Origin: Brachionus koreanus
Lineage: Eukaryota; Rotifera; Eurotatoria; Ploima; Brachionidae
DNA: 39,477 nt
Reading direction: 5' to 3'
Assembly: GCA_016987375.1 (NCBI GenBank)
Contig: PJRA01000519.1
Location: 1,449,741-1,489,217, forward strand
Both the position numbers and the translations under genes were made by a program. This document shows positions 20,523 to 30,755 of the stretch, piece after piece (the stretch's first letter is position 1; every line of letters begins with the position of its first letter). The notes beneath the pieces are model-generated. The model saw only the letters and a list, made by a program, of their open reading frames with translations, was not told the origin of the DNA and searched no databases.

Positions 20523-20628
20523 GTGTTGAGTTTTGTCAAAAATGGTGTTAGCCTTTTTGATAGCCGTATACAAAAATAAATTTAGAAAAAAATTAGCCTC
20601 TGCGGCCATCAATAAATGGTGTCAACAC
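20523..20628. mobile_element. 106-bp TIR element, diverged copy of the 37116-37257 family
   Basis: Ends GTGTTGA and TCAACAC are flanked by TA on both sides (20521-20522, 20629-20630). Internally GGTGTTAGCC, TTTTTGATAGCCGTATACAA and GCGGCCATCAA correspond to GGTGTTGGCC, GCCGTATA and GCGGCTATCAA of the 142-bp element. It is a shortened, diverged member lying just upstream of the minus-strand pseudogene. Confidence 0.75.
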
Positions 20629-21065
20629 TAATTGCAAACTTAATTTATTTTAATTTTTTTTTTGAATAAAATTAAATGAAGAAAAACAGCTTTTATAATA
20701 GCAAATAAACAATTGGTGGTTGTTTTTTATAAAGGAAATTAGAGAATCGAAATGATGTCTTCTAATTAAAGCAGAATTAGAAACTAAATTAAAACAAAAA
20801 TCGATATGAATCGAATATGCACCTAAAACACGTGCTATTATGACATTGAAAATTAAATCGTATAATAATCTTGTTCAAAGTGTTTTCTAGCCAAATAAAT
20901 ACAAAGAATTTAATTTTCAGCATTAAGTTATTGATTTTTTGCAAAAATGTTGCGTAAGACTAATTATTATAATTTAAAATTTTATTCGTTTTTTAAACAA
21001 AAAATAAAAGAAAGCTAGAATTTTTCTCTTTTTTTTTTTTTCTAGATCGTAGCTTATTCTAAATT

Positions 21066-21180
21066 TTAAAATTGCGCATTTATTTCTCGCATTCTTTGTT
21101 TTTCATTTAGAGAGAGCTGTTCTAAATATTGCAAAGCTACTGAGTGCTTGTTGATATTTAGTGGAAAATATTAGTCGAGT
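21066..21180 (-). pseudogene. Partial copy of the unknown coding repeat
   Basis: Open minus-strand frame YFPLNINKHSVALQYLEQLS then LNEKQRMREINAQF and a stop. Its first codons (ATATTTTCCACTAAA) match the start of 19918-20470 (YFPLKTNIKAIQ), and a nearby CGATCTAGAA matches the SDLE segment there. It is therefore a diverged copy of the 5' part. Confidence 0.4.
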
Positions 21181-21199
21181 AGGTCAGCATGAATTCAGG

Positions 21200-22450
21200 C
21201 TTCTACTTTGCTAATTCCAGAGACTAGGTTACCAATGCACCAATCCAGAATGATACACTTAAGCACAGACTTTGCTCTATAAGCTAAAAATTTTCAAAAC
21301 TAAGAATTTATATAACGAAATGACTATAATTTTTTATTATAATTAGACATAAGACTTTGGCAACATTTTTTACCAACTGCTGGTTTGCTTTTGATAAACC
21401 AGTATTCAATTCTAATGTATTTATCAGTTTCTTTTAATAATGAATGAATAAAACATTTTCTTTTTAAAATTTTTAGATTAAAATGATTTTATAAAATAAA
21501 TTAATTGAAAGACTTTATTCATTATTTTAAATTGGTAGTCACTTTACATTAAAATAAAAGTTGATAAGATCGATGACTTTCTGCTTCAAAGTTCCTATAG
21601 TTCAAAGCCTGTTTTCCTTTTGAGTCTATTATAAGCACAACAAACTCTTAGCATAATTTAATTCAACCATGTAAATATTTATTTTCTTTTATTTTAATCA
21701 TATTGCAATTATAAAAGCTGAAAAGAAGGCGCCGTCATCTAGAAAAGTCTTTTCCTAAATAATTTTCAGACTTGTTTACAAGTCACAAGTCAAGTCAATA
21801 GTTTTACAAATAAACTAAATTTCAATACATAGTTTTTTCATATTTTTTATTAGATTAAATTGTAAAGGAACGGAATAAATAAAAGTAATTTATTCAGTAT
21901 TTATTTAATGAATCCATATTTGATACCAATAAAGTAGTTGCTGTTGAATGTTTGGCTGTCAATCTTGACCAATTTGGTCTGTTAATGTAACCAAATTTAG
22001 AAAAAAAACTTTCAGCCATGGTTCGAATGAAACAGGTTTTGATAAAAATTTATTGTACAAGTCGACTTAAAACAAGTCTGATAATTTTTTTAATAAATAA
22101 ATAGCCACTTAATTTGGTATATTATTTTTTTTTAGATATTAAAGTAAATGAATTAAATTTTCATTTAGTAGAATTAGAATACGTTTTTGTTGATTATTTC
22201 GAAAGATACTTTTCATACCTAAACAGTTACAGTGAAAAAGCATACTAGCAATGTTACCAAATTAGTCACAGTTGCTGCTTTGTTCTCATATTGTTTAATT
22301 GATCAAACATTTAATGGTCAATAAGTCTATTTGAAATATAAATCTTTGTTTTCATGAAGTATGATAAATAAATTTGAAGTTAGCATTAGTACTATACATA
22401 ATTGGTTTTAGTTTCATTTAATTTTGTAAGAAAACATTTTAATGAAAACG
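21200..22450. other. AT-rich DNA, nothing recognised
   Basis: No domain-like frame. A short coding-like stretch on the plus strand (21190-21287, NSGFYFANSRD, then a stop) is too short to interpret. Confidence 0.4.
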
Positions 22451-22485
22451 GTGTGGGAGTTTAGTTTTTTTAGTTTAGTGCAAAT

Positions 22486-22533
22486 GGCACAACTGATGAC
22501 ACACGCCGTGAATTACAGTGCTATGTCTGTGAA
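22486..22533 (+). repeat. Dispersed repeat shared with 30690-30736
   Basis: GGCACAACTGATGACACACG, then TTACAGTGCTATGTCTGTGA parallels GGCATAATTGATGACATACA, then TTACAGTACTATGTCTGAGA after the LINE at 30259-30638. It is probably the 3' tail of that LINE family. Confidence 0.7.
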
Positions 22534-22554
22534 ATGCTTTGCATCCATAATTTT

Positions 22555-22883
22555 TTATTTTTGGGTTTTTGAGTCGAATCTATTGTAATGATATTTTGGG
22601 TTGTTTGACATCTTCTCGTGCTTTATTAAACAAAGGCTATTGTCATTCGAAAAATCCCTGGGCTTTCGCAAAACTATTACAAAAATAAATAAAAAGAAGT
22701 AATTGAAGGCATCTGTTAATTGAACGTAAACAATTGGTAAACACACTAATATCAAATGTTCTTGACTCCATTTTAATGAATCTGATAAAATGAAATTTTT
22801 GTTTAGCACCAAATTTCGTTCTTCAAAGTCAATCAGTTAGTACACAGGCTTTATAATCTAAATCTTGTCTGTTCAAAAACTGC
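22555..22883 (-). pseudogene. Partial copy of the unknown coding repeat, with an 85-codon frame
   Basis: 22765-22883 is the second copy of the ~120-base direct repeat at 20118-20240 and encodes LIDFEERNLVLNKNFILSDS on the minus strand. The frame stays open through LKWSQEHLILVCLPIVYVQL and a hydrophobic stretch to a stop at 22555. Beyond ~22765 the sequence no longer resembles the first copy. The conserved frame across both copies hints at past protein-coding constraint. No family recognised. Confidence 0.35.
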
Positions 22884-22889
22884 TAAATT

Positions 22890-23765
22890 ACTATAGAACT
22901 ATAGTTCTAGCTAAAAAAATAATTTCCAAGATTAATGTGATAATTTTTATAAGACTAATTTAGAATTCAAATAGTGATTAGAATAAAATAAATTTAGAAT
23001 TTTTAAACTAGATTAATAACTGTTAGCAATTTTTTTTTTAGTTTATAGTCTCCGGCTATTTATAAGAAAAAAAAAGGTAAATTTATTTTTTCCAGATAGT
23101 TTTTTTCACAATTTCAAAAATCAATTTATATTAGCGGTTAAGCTGCTTCAGCACAGTCAATTCAAAGCATGAATTCTAAAAAAAAATATTTAAATTGTTT
23201 TTTGTTTCGTATTGTTTTGCTTTTGGCGTTCATTATTTAGCAGTCAGTGCATTTTTTTTTTAAATAAAAATTTATTCACAGCTCCTCAATGCTAAATGCT
23301 TAGATGATTATTTGATTTAATATTTTTTTATGGTCAAAATTTGGTAATCTCACTAACACGTATATATGCATCTTTTTCCATCTTTATTAAATGTCATTAA
23401 AACCAATTTAGATAAATTTATGAAAAAAAATTTTATTCTATCAAACATTAAAAAAAACATGCAGATCTTTTTTTTACGAAATATTATTTTTTTTCTTAAC
23501 AAAAAGGCGAAGAAACAAATCAAATTTCATATTATTAATAATTTAAAATGCAAACAGGTAGAGTGATAAATGATAAGTGGCACAATGCTCTCTTTTAATA
23601 GCGTAAAATATTAATAGAATTTTTTCATTATTGACATTGTCTGATTGAATTATTTATGTAAATTGTTATTAAAACTGAACAGTATTTCAACCACTTGGAA
23701 TGCTTTTGCTAGTTAATGTTCAAATGAGTTGTCATTGACTACTTATTTAACAGAAAGGTTTCAAC
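22890..23765. other. AT-rich DNA, nothing recognised
   Basis: The 66-codon frame at 23366-23566 is low-complexity (Lys/Phe/Ile/Asn) and is not considered a gene. Confidence 0.45.
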
Positions 23766-23769
23766 ATAG

Positions 23770-23967
23770 CACTGGTATTTTAGCGATCACTCAAAATGTA
23801 AAGAAATTTGCAAATTCCATTGCCTAAGTGACAAGCTAAGTCGAAAAGCGAAAGAGAACACTTTCAAGGACATCCTTTGCTCTTAATTGACTAGAATAGT
23901 TGGCATATATAGCCATGACAACACGTTGAGTTATCTTTTAAAAGCTATTGCAGAGTCTAGTATCTAA
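23770..23967 (+). mobile_element. Transposase-like remnant (His/Cys motif)
   Basis: One frame reads HWYFSDHSKCKEICKFHCLS, DKLSRKAKENTFKDILCS, a stop, LTRIVGIYSHDNTLSYLLKA and IAESSI, then a stop. The pattern H-x-x-x-x-D-H-S-x-C followed by C, then LSDKLxxKAKENxFKD resembles a conserved block I associate with DNA-transposon transposases of the MULE/Kolobok type (HxxGDHSxCxxWC, then LxDKLxxxxxxxF). The assignment rests on recalled pattern only. One internal stop shows decay. No terminal repeats were found nearby. Confidence 0.4.
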
Positions 23968-23969
23968 AT

Positions 23970-25040
23970 AATTTTTGATTACGAAAGAATTTAATTTCGT
24001 TTTAAGTAAGAAACACGTTTAGCTGACGCATATATATGTTAGCGAAAAAATCTAGATTTTTTGCTAATTTTTCCTAAGAATTTTCATATTATGCTTGCTT
24101 TCGTGTGCAATCAAAATCAAAGGTGAATTGAAGCATTTGTTTATCAAGTTTTTTTTTGTTGTTGAGAATTTAGCGGGGAGAATATTCTACCTTGAAAAAG
24201 CTTGGTAATAAAATAAAGCTTTTTTAGTTTTTCTTTTTTTTTAAACGTTGACGTAAACCTAATCTAAATAACGCAGTTAATTTTTAAAACACAAAACAAC
24301 TTAGTTTCATAATCAAAAATGCACATGTTAGTGCCTTACAATTTTTTTTCTCTCTTCATTTTTATGTTTAGCGAACATGTTTTTTAAGTTGACTTGAACA
24401 AATTTTCGATGCTTAATTCCGCGAATCCAAGTCTGCACAGTGCTCATGCATCACGACTAGACATAAAATTATTATCAATATTATATTAAAGCAGCACTCC
24501 ATTGCCAATGTGTTTATCTATAATTAGACACTATGCGAAGCACACTTAATTTAACGTGCCAACGAGTAGCAAAAGCTCACACAATTTTTCATCAAAGCAA
24601 TATAATCTCTAGTTTATTATTTTATCAAGAACTAGTCTGTTCTTTATCAAACAAAAATCAATATTTTTTCATTTTCTCTGCTTTAGTTATTTCCTTTTCA
24701 AACAGTGTTGCTAAAATAGAGCTTTTTTTCTCAATGTCATTTAGTAAATTTTCTCGAACATTAAATTTAGTAAAATCTAAGCTGGCTGCATAGCTCAACG
24801 TGTTTGATTTCTATTTCACTAATAAGCATCACAAAGCATGAAGACTAAATTAGTCCCGCTTTAGTAGGCTAGTCCTTCTTTTTAATTTTTTTTCTACCGA
24901 CATTATCCAGTCTGTTTTTTATTTTTCTTTGATCTTTCTTTTTGAATTCACCCAACACATTAAATTAATTATGCTTCACTTTTGAATATATTTATTTATT
25001 TCGGATAATTAAAGTTATTTTAATTATCGATTTTTTCTGT
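23970..25040. other. AT-rich DNA, nothing recognised
   Basis: The 86-codon frame at 24533-24793 (plus) has no recognisable domain, and I do not call it a gene. Confidence 0.4.
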
Positions 25041-25044
25041 TTAG

Positions 25045-25177
25045 GTATAATGCCTCAATTAGAGTGTATGGAGTTCAGGGATCAGCTTTCGATAATTACC
25101 ATTTTTCACACTTAAACCAATATTTATCATTTCAACTGAATAGTCAATTCTTATTAATAAATTTAAATTGGTACTGA
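25045..25177 (+). other. Candidate coding exon
   Basis: A good acceptor-like sequence (TTTTTTCTGTTTAG, AG at 25043-25044) is followed by a 44-codon open frame, YNASIRVYGVQGSAFDNYHF then SHLNQYLSFQLNSQFLLINL, with amino-acid balance better than the surroundings, ending at a TGA (25175-25177). No upstream exon or donor could be paired with it and no family is recognised, so it may be chance. Confidence 0.22.
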
Positions 25178-25179
25178 AG

Positions 25180-26040
25180 AGCCAAGAGGGTTTAAACCAG
25201 ACAATATATGTTCTTCAAATGCACAATTAACATTTAGGCTTAAGTAATTTAAAGGATTCCGCTTTAATCATAAATATTTTAAATTAAATTGTTACTCAAT
25301 TTACAAAGTAAATGTTTGCAAGCGTGTACTCTTATGATAAAATGTCGATCATCATTTAAATAAAAGAGATTAGCATTTTTTCGCCTAAGAAAAATTATTT
25401 TTCAAGTTTTTAGTTTTTCTTTAAGCTTGCGCCTAATACGATTAAAAAAAAAGCGCACAAAAAATAAACGAATCTAAATTTTTAATTATATTTTTTAGAG
25501 AGGAAAGAAGAAAAATATTTTATATATGATTAATTATCAAAATCTACTAAAATCAATAACCAAATCAGACTAATTTAGTTTCTTTATATATTTTTTTTAT
25601 TTAAAAAATTTTTCCTATAAAAAAAGTTGTGTAGGTGAATAATTTAATTAGAAATTTAAAAATCTATTAATTAATGCACGTTTACTAAACAGACTAAAGC
25701 GCGTGCTATGCACGAATTTTCATAAATTAATTTCATGATGTGTTAATGATGATTGAAAAAAAAAATTATTTTTTTCAAAATAAAAGTGTAAAATTTTGAA
25801 ATTTTGAAATTCAAATTTATAATTAATCATTTAATAATAAAAAATGAACGAGTAAATTTTATTTATTTTTAAAAAATGAAAGCTTTAAAAATGTCAAAGA
25901 ATTTGAAATTTTTTTTTCAATTTAAATGATAAAAAAAAGACAAAATTTTTTTACTTTTGTACTTTTATGAAAACGGCATATTTTTCATTTATAGAAAATT
26001 TGTCCAAAATAAAATTTACAAAGAAACCTTATTGAAATAT
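25180..26040. other. AT-rich DNA, nothing recognised
   Basis: No feature seen on either strand. Confidence 0.45.
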
Positions 26041-26041
26041 T

Positions 26042-26100
26042 ATTAGTTTGGGTTATACCATGGTAGTATGCAATGAAACTTAGTCATTCCTTTCAGTCAA
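26042..26100 (-). mobile_element. LINE family A 3' UTR tail
   Basis: Minus-strand AATGACTAAGTTTCATTGCA, then CTACCATGGTATAACCCAAA and CTAATA aligns with 12181-12250 (GGACTAAGTTCCATTC, CTGCCAGGATTTATAACCCA, AACTAT) and with 615-675. No coding part remains upstream on that strand. Confidence 0.6.
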
Positions 26101-26104
26101 ATGT

Positions 26105-27250
26105 TCTTAGTTCATTCTCAAACAAATTTTAAAATTAATTAGAATAAAAAATAAATGAATTAAAATTTTTTTCAGTTTTTTTTTTCTATGAATTAGAAGT
26201 AAGTGATTGAGGTATTGATAAGATTTTAATTTTAAAAGTTAAATTTTTTTTAACTAGGCGAATTTATTGTTCGCATTTATTTATTAGTATTTATTACTAT
26301 GTCGAAAATGTTACTAAATTACTTTTAAGTTATATCACAAAAAAAAATTTTGTTAAGTAATTTTTTCGAGTGAGTTAGTTCTTTTAGAGTAAATAGAAAT
26401 AAAGAAGGGTTTATAAAGTAAAAAATTTTGAATTGTTGCTAGGTTAAATTATTTAATCTAATCAAAAGGTACAAGTTACACAATGGGGTTACTTTATCAT
26501 TATTAGATTCAATTCTGATTAACCTTGTGTAGGAAGCAAATGAAAATAAATAAATGTAAATGTTTTAATGGGTTTAAAAAGTAAAAGAGAATAAAAAGGT
26601 TTAATTTTTCGAAATAAAAAATTTAATTTTTTCTGCTACTAAATAAAAAAATGAAATGAAATGAAATTTTAAATTTTTTGACAAGATAAAAATATTGATT
26701 AAATTACCTTTTACTTTGTCAATTATTTTATAATAAGAAAATAAATTCACACATGAGGTTTAAGGATTTTTTTTGAAAATAAACAAAAAAATTTAAGAAA
26801 AAACTATTTAATAATTTTGCATTCTCTTGACTACTGATTCATTCTGATCTTGAATTGGATCTATTCTAGGTATTTCTCTTGGACTTGAATTGTTTACTAA
26901 TTCAATACTTCATCATCTTCAAAATAGCAAAAAATAATTTCACCACCATATTTTATCTTCTTATTATTCGGCATCATCAATATTTTCTTTGTTATCTCTA
27001 TTACTGGGTTTTGTGATATTTAGTACAATAGAAAATTTTAGTAACTTTTCTTTTAAATGTGAAAAGCAAGTTCTGTAAATGCAGCAAAATGTTCTTGTGA
27101 TTTAAGCTGTTGTCTAAATAAAATAAAAAGAGTGGTTTAAAGACACCGGTCTTAAAATCGGCTCAGCAATCAATTTTTATCTATTAGAAAATTATCGTCA
27201 CGCTCAGGCTTTAGTTAGTTAACTAATCCAGTGATATTGACAGAAATGTC
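26105..27250. other. AT-rich DNA with a possible LINE tail
   Basis: Mostly unremarkable. Bases 27006-27034 (GGGTTTTGTGATATTTAGTA, then CAATAGAA) match 37579-37606 (GGGTTTTGTGAAATATAGTA, then CAATAGAA), suggesting a shared retroelement 3' region on the minus strand. Bases 27130-27260 are slightly GC-raised and unassigned. Confidence 0.4.
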
Positions 27251-27264
27251 GCTATATCACTCAT

Positions 27265-27348
27265 TCAAGGGCCTTTTTTAGTATTCTTTTTTTTCATTCT
27301 AAGTACATGTCCAAGCCATCGCAATCTTTTGTTCTTAATCCATACGAT
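27265..27348 (-). mobile_element. LINE reverse-transcriptase C-terminal scrap (family C)
   Basis: 28 minus-strand codons read IVWIKNKRLRWLGHVLRMKK then KNTKKGP and a stop. RxRWLGHVxRM is a signature of the C-terminal region of many non-LTR reverse transcriptases, between the GSExW block and the tail. The LINE at 35473-36108 has lost exactly this block. Nothing else of the element is recognisable around it. Confidence 0.65.
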
Positions 27349-27855
27349 TTAATTTAAAACAATAAAAAAAAAATTTTTTAATATTTATTTTTTTAAATAA
27401 AAATAATCAATGTTTTGATTAGGAAAATCTTTTGACTGTAAAGTGCTCGTCAAATTTAAAAATTTTGGGTTGATAGACAATTTTTTGTGATTATTAAATG
27501 CGTCTGCCATCAAAGACTATTCGAGTAAAAAGTCTTGTATGTTTACTGAGTGCTTTTTTGGCACAAGGCTGAAGAGCGTGATTAGTTTATGTTCTAAAAC
27601 AATGGTACACAAGTGCATATGCATTTAGTTTAGAAAGGTGATTAAAAATTTCGCTTAGAACATCATTAACGCGCTCTAAAATCTAAATTAAACTAAAATT
27701 TAGTTGAGAAAAAAATACTTGAAGTTAAAAAAAACGAAATTCTTAGTTACGAAAAAGAATATATTTTATTTTCTTTTACTTTTTATTTGGCAATAAAACG
27801 TGAGTTGAGATAAAATTTTGTTTAAAGATTTAAAAAAAAAAAAAATAATTTAGTA

Positions 27856-27868
27856 TAAATTTTTTTAG
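27856..27868 (+). promoter_or_regulatory. Probable splice acceptor 5 bases before the BEN-gene ATG
   Basis: A T-rich tract ending TTTTTTTAG (AG 27867-27868) lies only five bases (ATTAA) before the start codon. Either a 5'-UTR intron ends here or the site accepts a trans-spliced leader; the sequence alone cannot decide. Confidence 0.5.
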
Positions 27869-27873
27869 ATTAA

Positions 27874-29703
27874 ATGAATCCGAGTGAAAACATTTTGAAG
27901 AGTAGTAGTGTGAGAGGCGACGGTGATGGCGAAGGCGAGGGCGGTACGCCGGTCACATTTCACCTAAAAGGAGAGGAGGAGGGCGAAGAGCTGGGCCGGA
28001 GCAAATTTTCGTCGTCGTCTCTCGGCGAGCTGGAGAACGAAGAGCTCGACGAGAGCCTTGAGGACGCTGGCTCGGAGGACTCGCGCGTCTACCACAAAAA
28101 GCTCAAAAAAATCAACCGGCCCATACTTCATCCCAAAAAGAACCTCATTTTGCTGAGCAACATAGACGAGGAGAACTCGAAAAGCAAAATAGGCTTCAGC
28201 ATTGAGAACAAGGAGAACGCTGCCGCTCAGCCGCTGCTCAAGCGGCGCAAGCTTTCGTCCGCGTCGGGCCACTACGACTCGGTGTCGACCGCAAGCGACG
28301 AGCTTGACATTGAAACTCCTCAAATGGAACAAGTGGTCGGCGACGACGACTCAAAGCTCAGCTTCAAAACGTGCATACTAAAAACAATGAACGAAATATT
28401 GCGCACTAATCTTCAGCTTAGTCGCAAAATCGATCAAATAAAAGAGCAAAATTTCTACATGAACAAACGATTGAAACGGCTGGAGCAAATAGTTAAGATA
28501 CGGGACCTAAAGGACCAGGAGGTCGAGGAGGACGTCGATCTGCTGAGCGATCTGAGCGAGGAGAACACCAGCCCGAAGCGTTCGGACGAGCTCAAGGTTG
28601 ACATCAAGCTGGAGAAGACCGACAGCCGAAATTCGACCGAGGTCAAGGTCGACAATTTAGGCCAAAGCTCCGAGCAACTAATGGCTCAATCGAAGCGTCT
28701 GTGCGACGCTGCTGTGTCGAACAAGAGCGCCGAGCTGCTCGTCAGACCCACTCCGAACGGCTACAGACCGCCACACTATTCTCACCAGCCCCAACAACCA
28801 CCCTTTTCATACAACTACCATCATCAGCATCATCCATCGCATCCATCGGAGCCATATCACTATCAGTACAGATACAACGACATGCATCATCACGCACCCA
28901 TCAATGTTCAAAGCACTCCTGTGCAGACATATCGTTCTGGCCAGTCGAACAACAGTTACATTTCGCCAGGCTCGACAAACGCTCAAAATCCAAAAACAGC
29001 AGCGGCGTTGGCTGCGGCCGTCGCGGCTGCCATGGCTGCCTCGTCGGCCAGTCAGACAGACTATGCGCAGGATAATGCCGAGGACAACGAGTACGACGAC
29101 TCGCTTGAAGAAGAGTCAAATGCGTACAATCAAAGCGATGTTCGAGCACAAATGAACGCTAATTATTCGTCCATAGTGCCTCAACATGCGCCCATTCGTC
29201 ACATACCAAGCTCAATAGTTGATCAACTTGAGCTTAGTGACGATGTCGAAAGACTGGTCTCCAGAGATGTGATCAAGAGATGCATTAGAAAAGCAAAGCA
29301 TAGAGGCAACTTTGCGGCCAATTTGGCTGCCGAGTTGTTCACCAAAGAGGAGAGAATTACGTGTAATTGTACGGGTACACGCGGCAAAAGGCAATTGTCG
29401 CCGAGACGACTGCAAATAGTCAAAGAGATCACGTTTAGAATGTACAATAGCCATGCGGTAAAACAGGCGGCTAATATGTCTGGCGGTCAGCAGTCGGCCG
29501 CCGCATTGCTACAGGATTTTGAGGAAGCATGGCGCAAAGAGTGTATCACTGCCATTGATGCCAAAAATCGCAGTATTGGACGTGATCTGATCAAAAACAC
29601 TACTAGTACTAGTTTTGCACCAAATCAGCAGTCAGTTTCGCCGTCTATATCGTCGACTACAAACAATTCCAATAGTGCACCAGTCGCCAGTGAAGTCTAT
29701 TAA
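27874..29703 (+). CDS. BEN-domain protein (nuclear, DNA/chromatin-binding)
   Basis: Complete 609-residue single-exon frame with much higher GC than its surroundings. In order: an acidic Gly/Glu/Ser-rich N-terminus (1-75); a basic cluster LKRRK (122-126), likely nuclear localisation; a predicted coiled coil (~165-212, ILRTNLQLSRKIDQIKEQ...); a SUMO-type site IKLE (244-247); a His/Tyr/Pro/Gln-rich low-complexity region (~295-345); an Ala run (375-388); an acidic patch (~400-415); a BEN domain (~456-525) with DVIKRCIRKAKHRGNFAANL, AAELFTKEERITCNCTG and LSPRRLQIVKEITFRMY; and a Ser/Thr/Asn-rich tail. BEN domains bind DNA or proteins and usually act in transcriptional repression and chromatin organisation. 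The coiled coil plus C-terminal BEN layout resembles BANP/BEND-type regulators, but no orthologue can be named. An AATAAA occurs at ~30150. Confidence 0.92.
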   Translation: MNPSENILKSSSVRGDGDGEGEGGTPVTFHLKGEEEGEELGRSKFSSSSLGELENEELDESLEDAGSEDSRVYHKKLKKINRPILHPKKNLILLSNIDEENSKSKIGFSIENKENAAAQPLLKRRKLSSASGHYDSVSTASDELDIETPQMEQVVGDDDSKLSFKTCILKTMNEILRTNLQLSRKIDQIKEQNFYMNKRLKRLEQIVKIRDLKDQEVEEDVDLLSDLSEENTSPKRSDELKVDIKLEKTDSRNSTEVKVDNLGQSSEQLMAQSKRLCDAAVSNKSAELLVRPTPNGYRPPHYSHQPQQPPFSYNYHHQHHPSHPSEPYHYQYRYNDMHHHAPINVQSTPVQTYRSGQSNNSYISPGSTNAQNPKTAAALAAAVAAAMAASSASQTDYAQDNAEDNEYDDSLEEESNAYNQSDVRAQMNANYSSIVPQHAPIRHIPSSIVDQLELSDDVERLVSRDVIKRCIRKAKHRGNFAANLAAELFTKEERITCNCTGTRGKRQLSPRRLQIVKEITFRMYNSHAVKQAANMSGGQQSAAALLQDFEEAWRKECITAIDAKNRSIGRDLIKNTTSTSFAPNQQSVSPSISSTTNNSNSAPVASEVY

Positions 29704-30255
29704 TTGTATTGTAAATAGTTTTTTGTTTTAGTATGGTCATGTTGGCTCAATTTAAATTTAAATTAAAAAGCAAAGAGTATGGTGTCCAATTTTGAGAAAT
29801 TTTTTTTTTATTGTTTTTTTATTTTTGGTTTTTTTTTTTTCTACAATTTAAATGTAATTATTTTTTTATGTCAATTTTCAAGTGCATTTGTTAATTAATT
29901 TTTCTTGCGTTTATTTACAATTTTATTGTGCATATGTTAAACTCTCATTCTCATCCTCCATCTCAAACAATAGGAATTATTGAAAATTTTTATTTTTTCA
30001 AATTTTAGGTCTAAATTAGATCAAAGTTTGAAATGTTGAATGGAAATTTTTCGTTTTTTTTTTCTTTAATTTATTGAGGTTTAAAACAGTATAAAACACG
30101 AATGAGTTTGTTGGGTATTTTTATTTTTTGTAAATTTCTTTTTCTTTTAAATAAAAAACACTTTATTCAATTTATGTAAAAATTGATTAATAAAATTAAA
30201 TAAAAAATGTTTTTTTTTTCAAATTTTTTAAAAAAATTCTCTAACTATAGACAAT
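29704..30255 (+). other. 3' flank of the BEN gene
   Basis: A/T-rich and probably includes the 3' UTR. Candidate poly(A) signal AATAAA at about 30150-30155. No other feature. Confidence 0.45.
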
Positions 30256-30258
30256 TTA

Positions 30259-30638
30259 ATGATTCAAATGAACGCATATGTATGTGTAACAAAGATAATC
30301 AATAGTGTACGGGACAAATCATATGAAGAGAGACTTAGTTGTTTTGGGTTGATGATTCTAGAACAACGACGATTGAGGGGAGATTTAATACAGATGTTTA
30401 AAATAGTAAATGGATTTGAGATCATAAATTTTGTAAAAGAAATAATTTATGCAAATAGCTAATGCTTAATATTTGAAGAGAAAATAGTCATAAACTTGTA
30501 AGAGAGATTAATAAAAAAGGACAATAGCGTTATCAATTTATAACAAACAGAGTTGTTGAATCATGGAACAAGCTTCCACTAGAAGTAATATCAGCAATGA
30601 CAGTAAATAGTTTCAAGAAAAAATTTGCGCTGGTCTAG
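30259..30638 (+). mobile_element. LINE reverse-transcriptase C-terminal tail (family B)
   Basis: A 67-codon open stretch reads KSYEERLSCFGLMILEQRRL, RGDLIQMFKIVNGFEIINF, then a stop at 30460. Further on another frame gives RYQFITNRVVESWNKLPLEV and ISAMTVNSFKKKF, ending at a TAG (30636-30638). These are the two blocks of the CR1/L2-type tail, closest in the window to 38389-38955 (RRMRGDLIKLFEIINEHEII; FLTNRVVNVWNSLP). A frameshift and stops make it inactive. The tail repeat at 30690-30736 probably belongs to it. Confidence 0.85.
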
Positions 30639-30689
30639 AGCACTATAATGCAGTAATTACTATACTACTACTATTAAATAAATATAACT

Positions 30690-30736
30690 GGCATAATTGA
30701 TGACATACACCTTTGTTTACAGTACTATGTCTGAGA
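30690..30736 (+). repeat. Dispersed repeat shared with 22486-22533
   Basis: GGCATAATTGATGACATACA, then TTACAGTACTATGTCTGAGA. Lies ~50 bases after the LINE stop codon, just before the TIR element at 30756. Confidence 0.7.
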
Positions 30737-30755
30737 ATTACTTTATCTTTATATA

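Noticed and set aside
22489..22520. Second CTGATGA-type hammerhead candidate
   Set aside because: The base order after the putative stem II is GAAT, not GAAA, and the related copy at 30690 has TTGATGA, so the core is not conserved.
20118..22883. LTR retrotransposon bounded by the ~120-bp direct repeats
   Set aside because: The repeats are too short and too diverged for LTRs, lack clear TG...CA ends, and nothing between them encodes pol domains; the shared part reads as coding sequence instead.
27964..29454. Several open frames of 66-124 codons on both strands within the BEN gene
   Set aside because: They overlap the well-supported 609-codon frame in other phases; their length is explained by the higher GC of true coding sequence.
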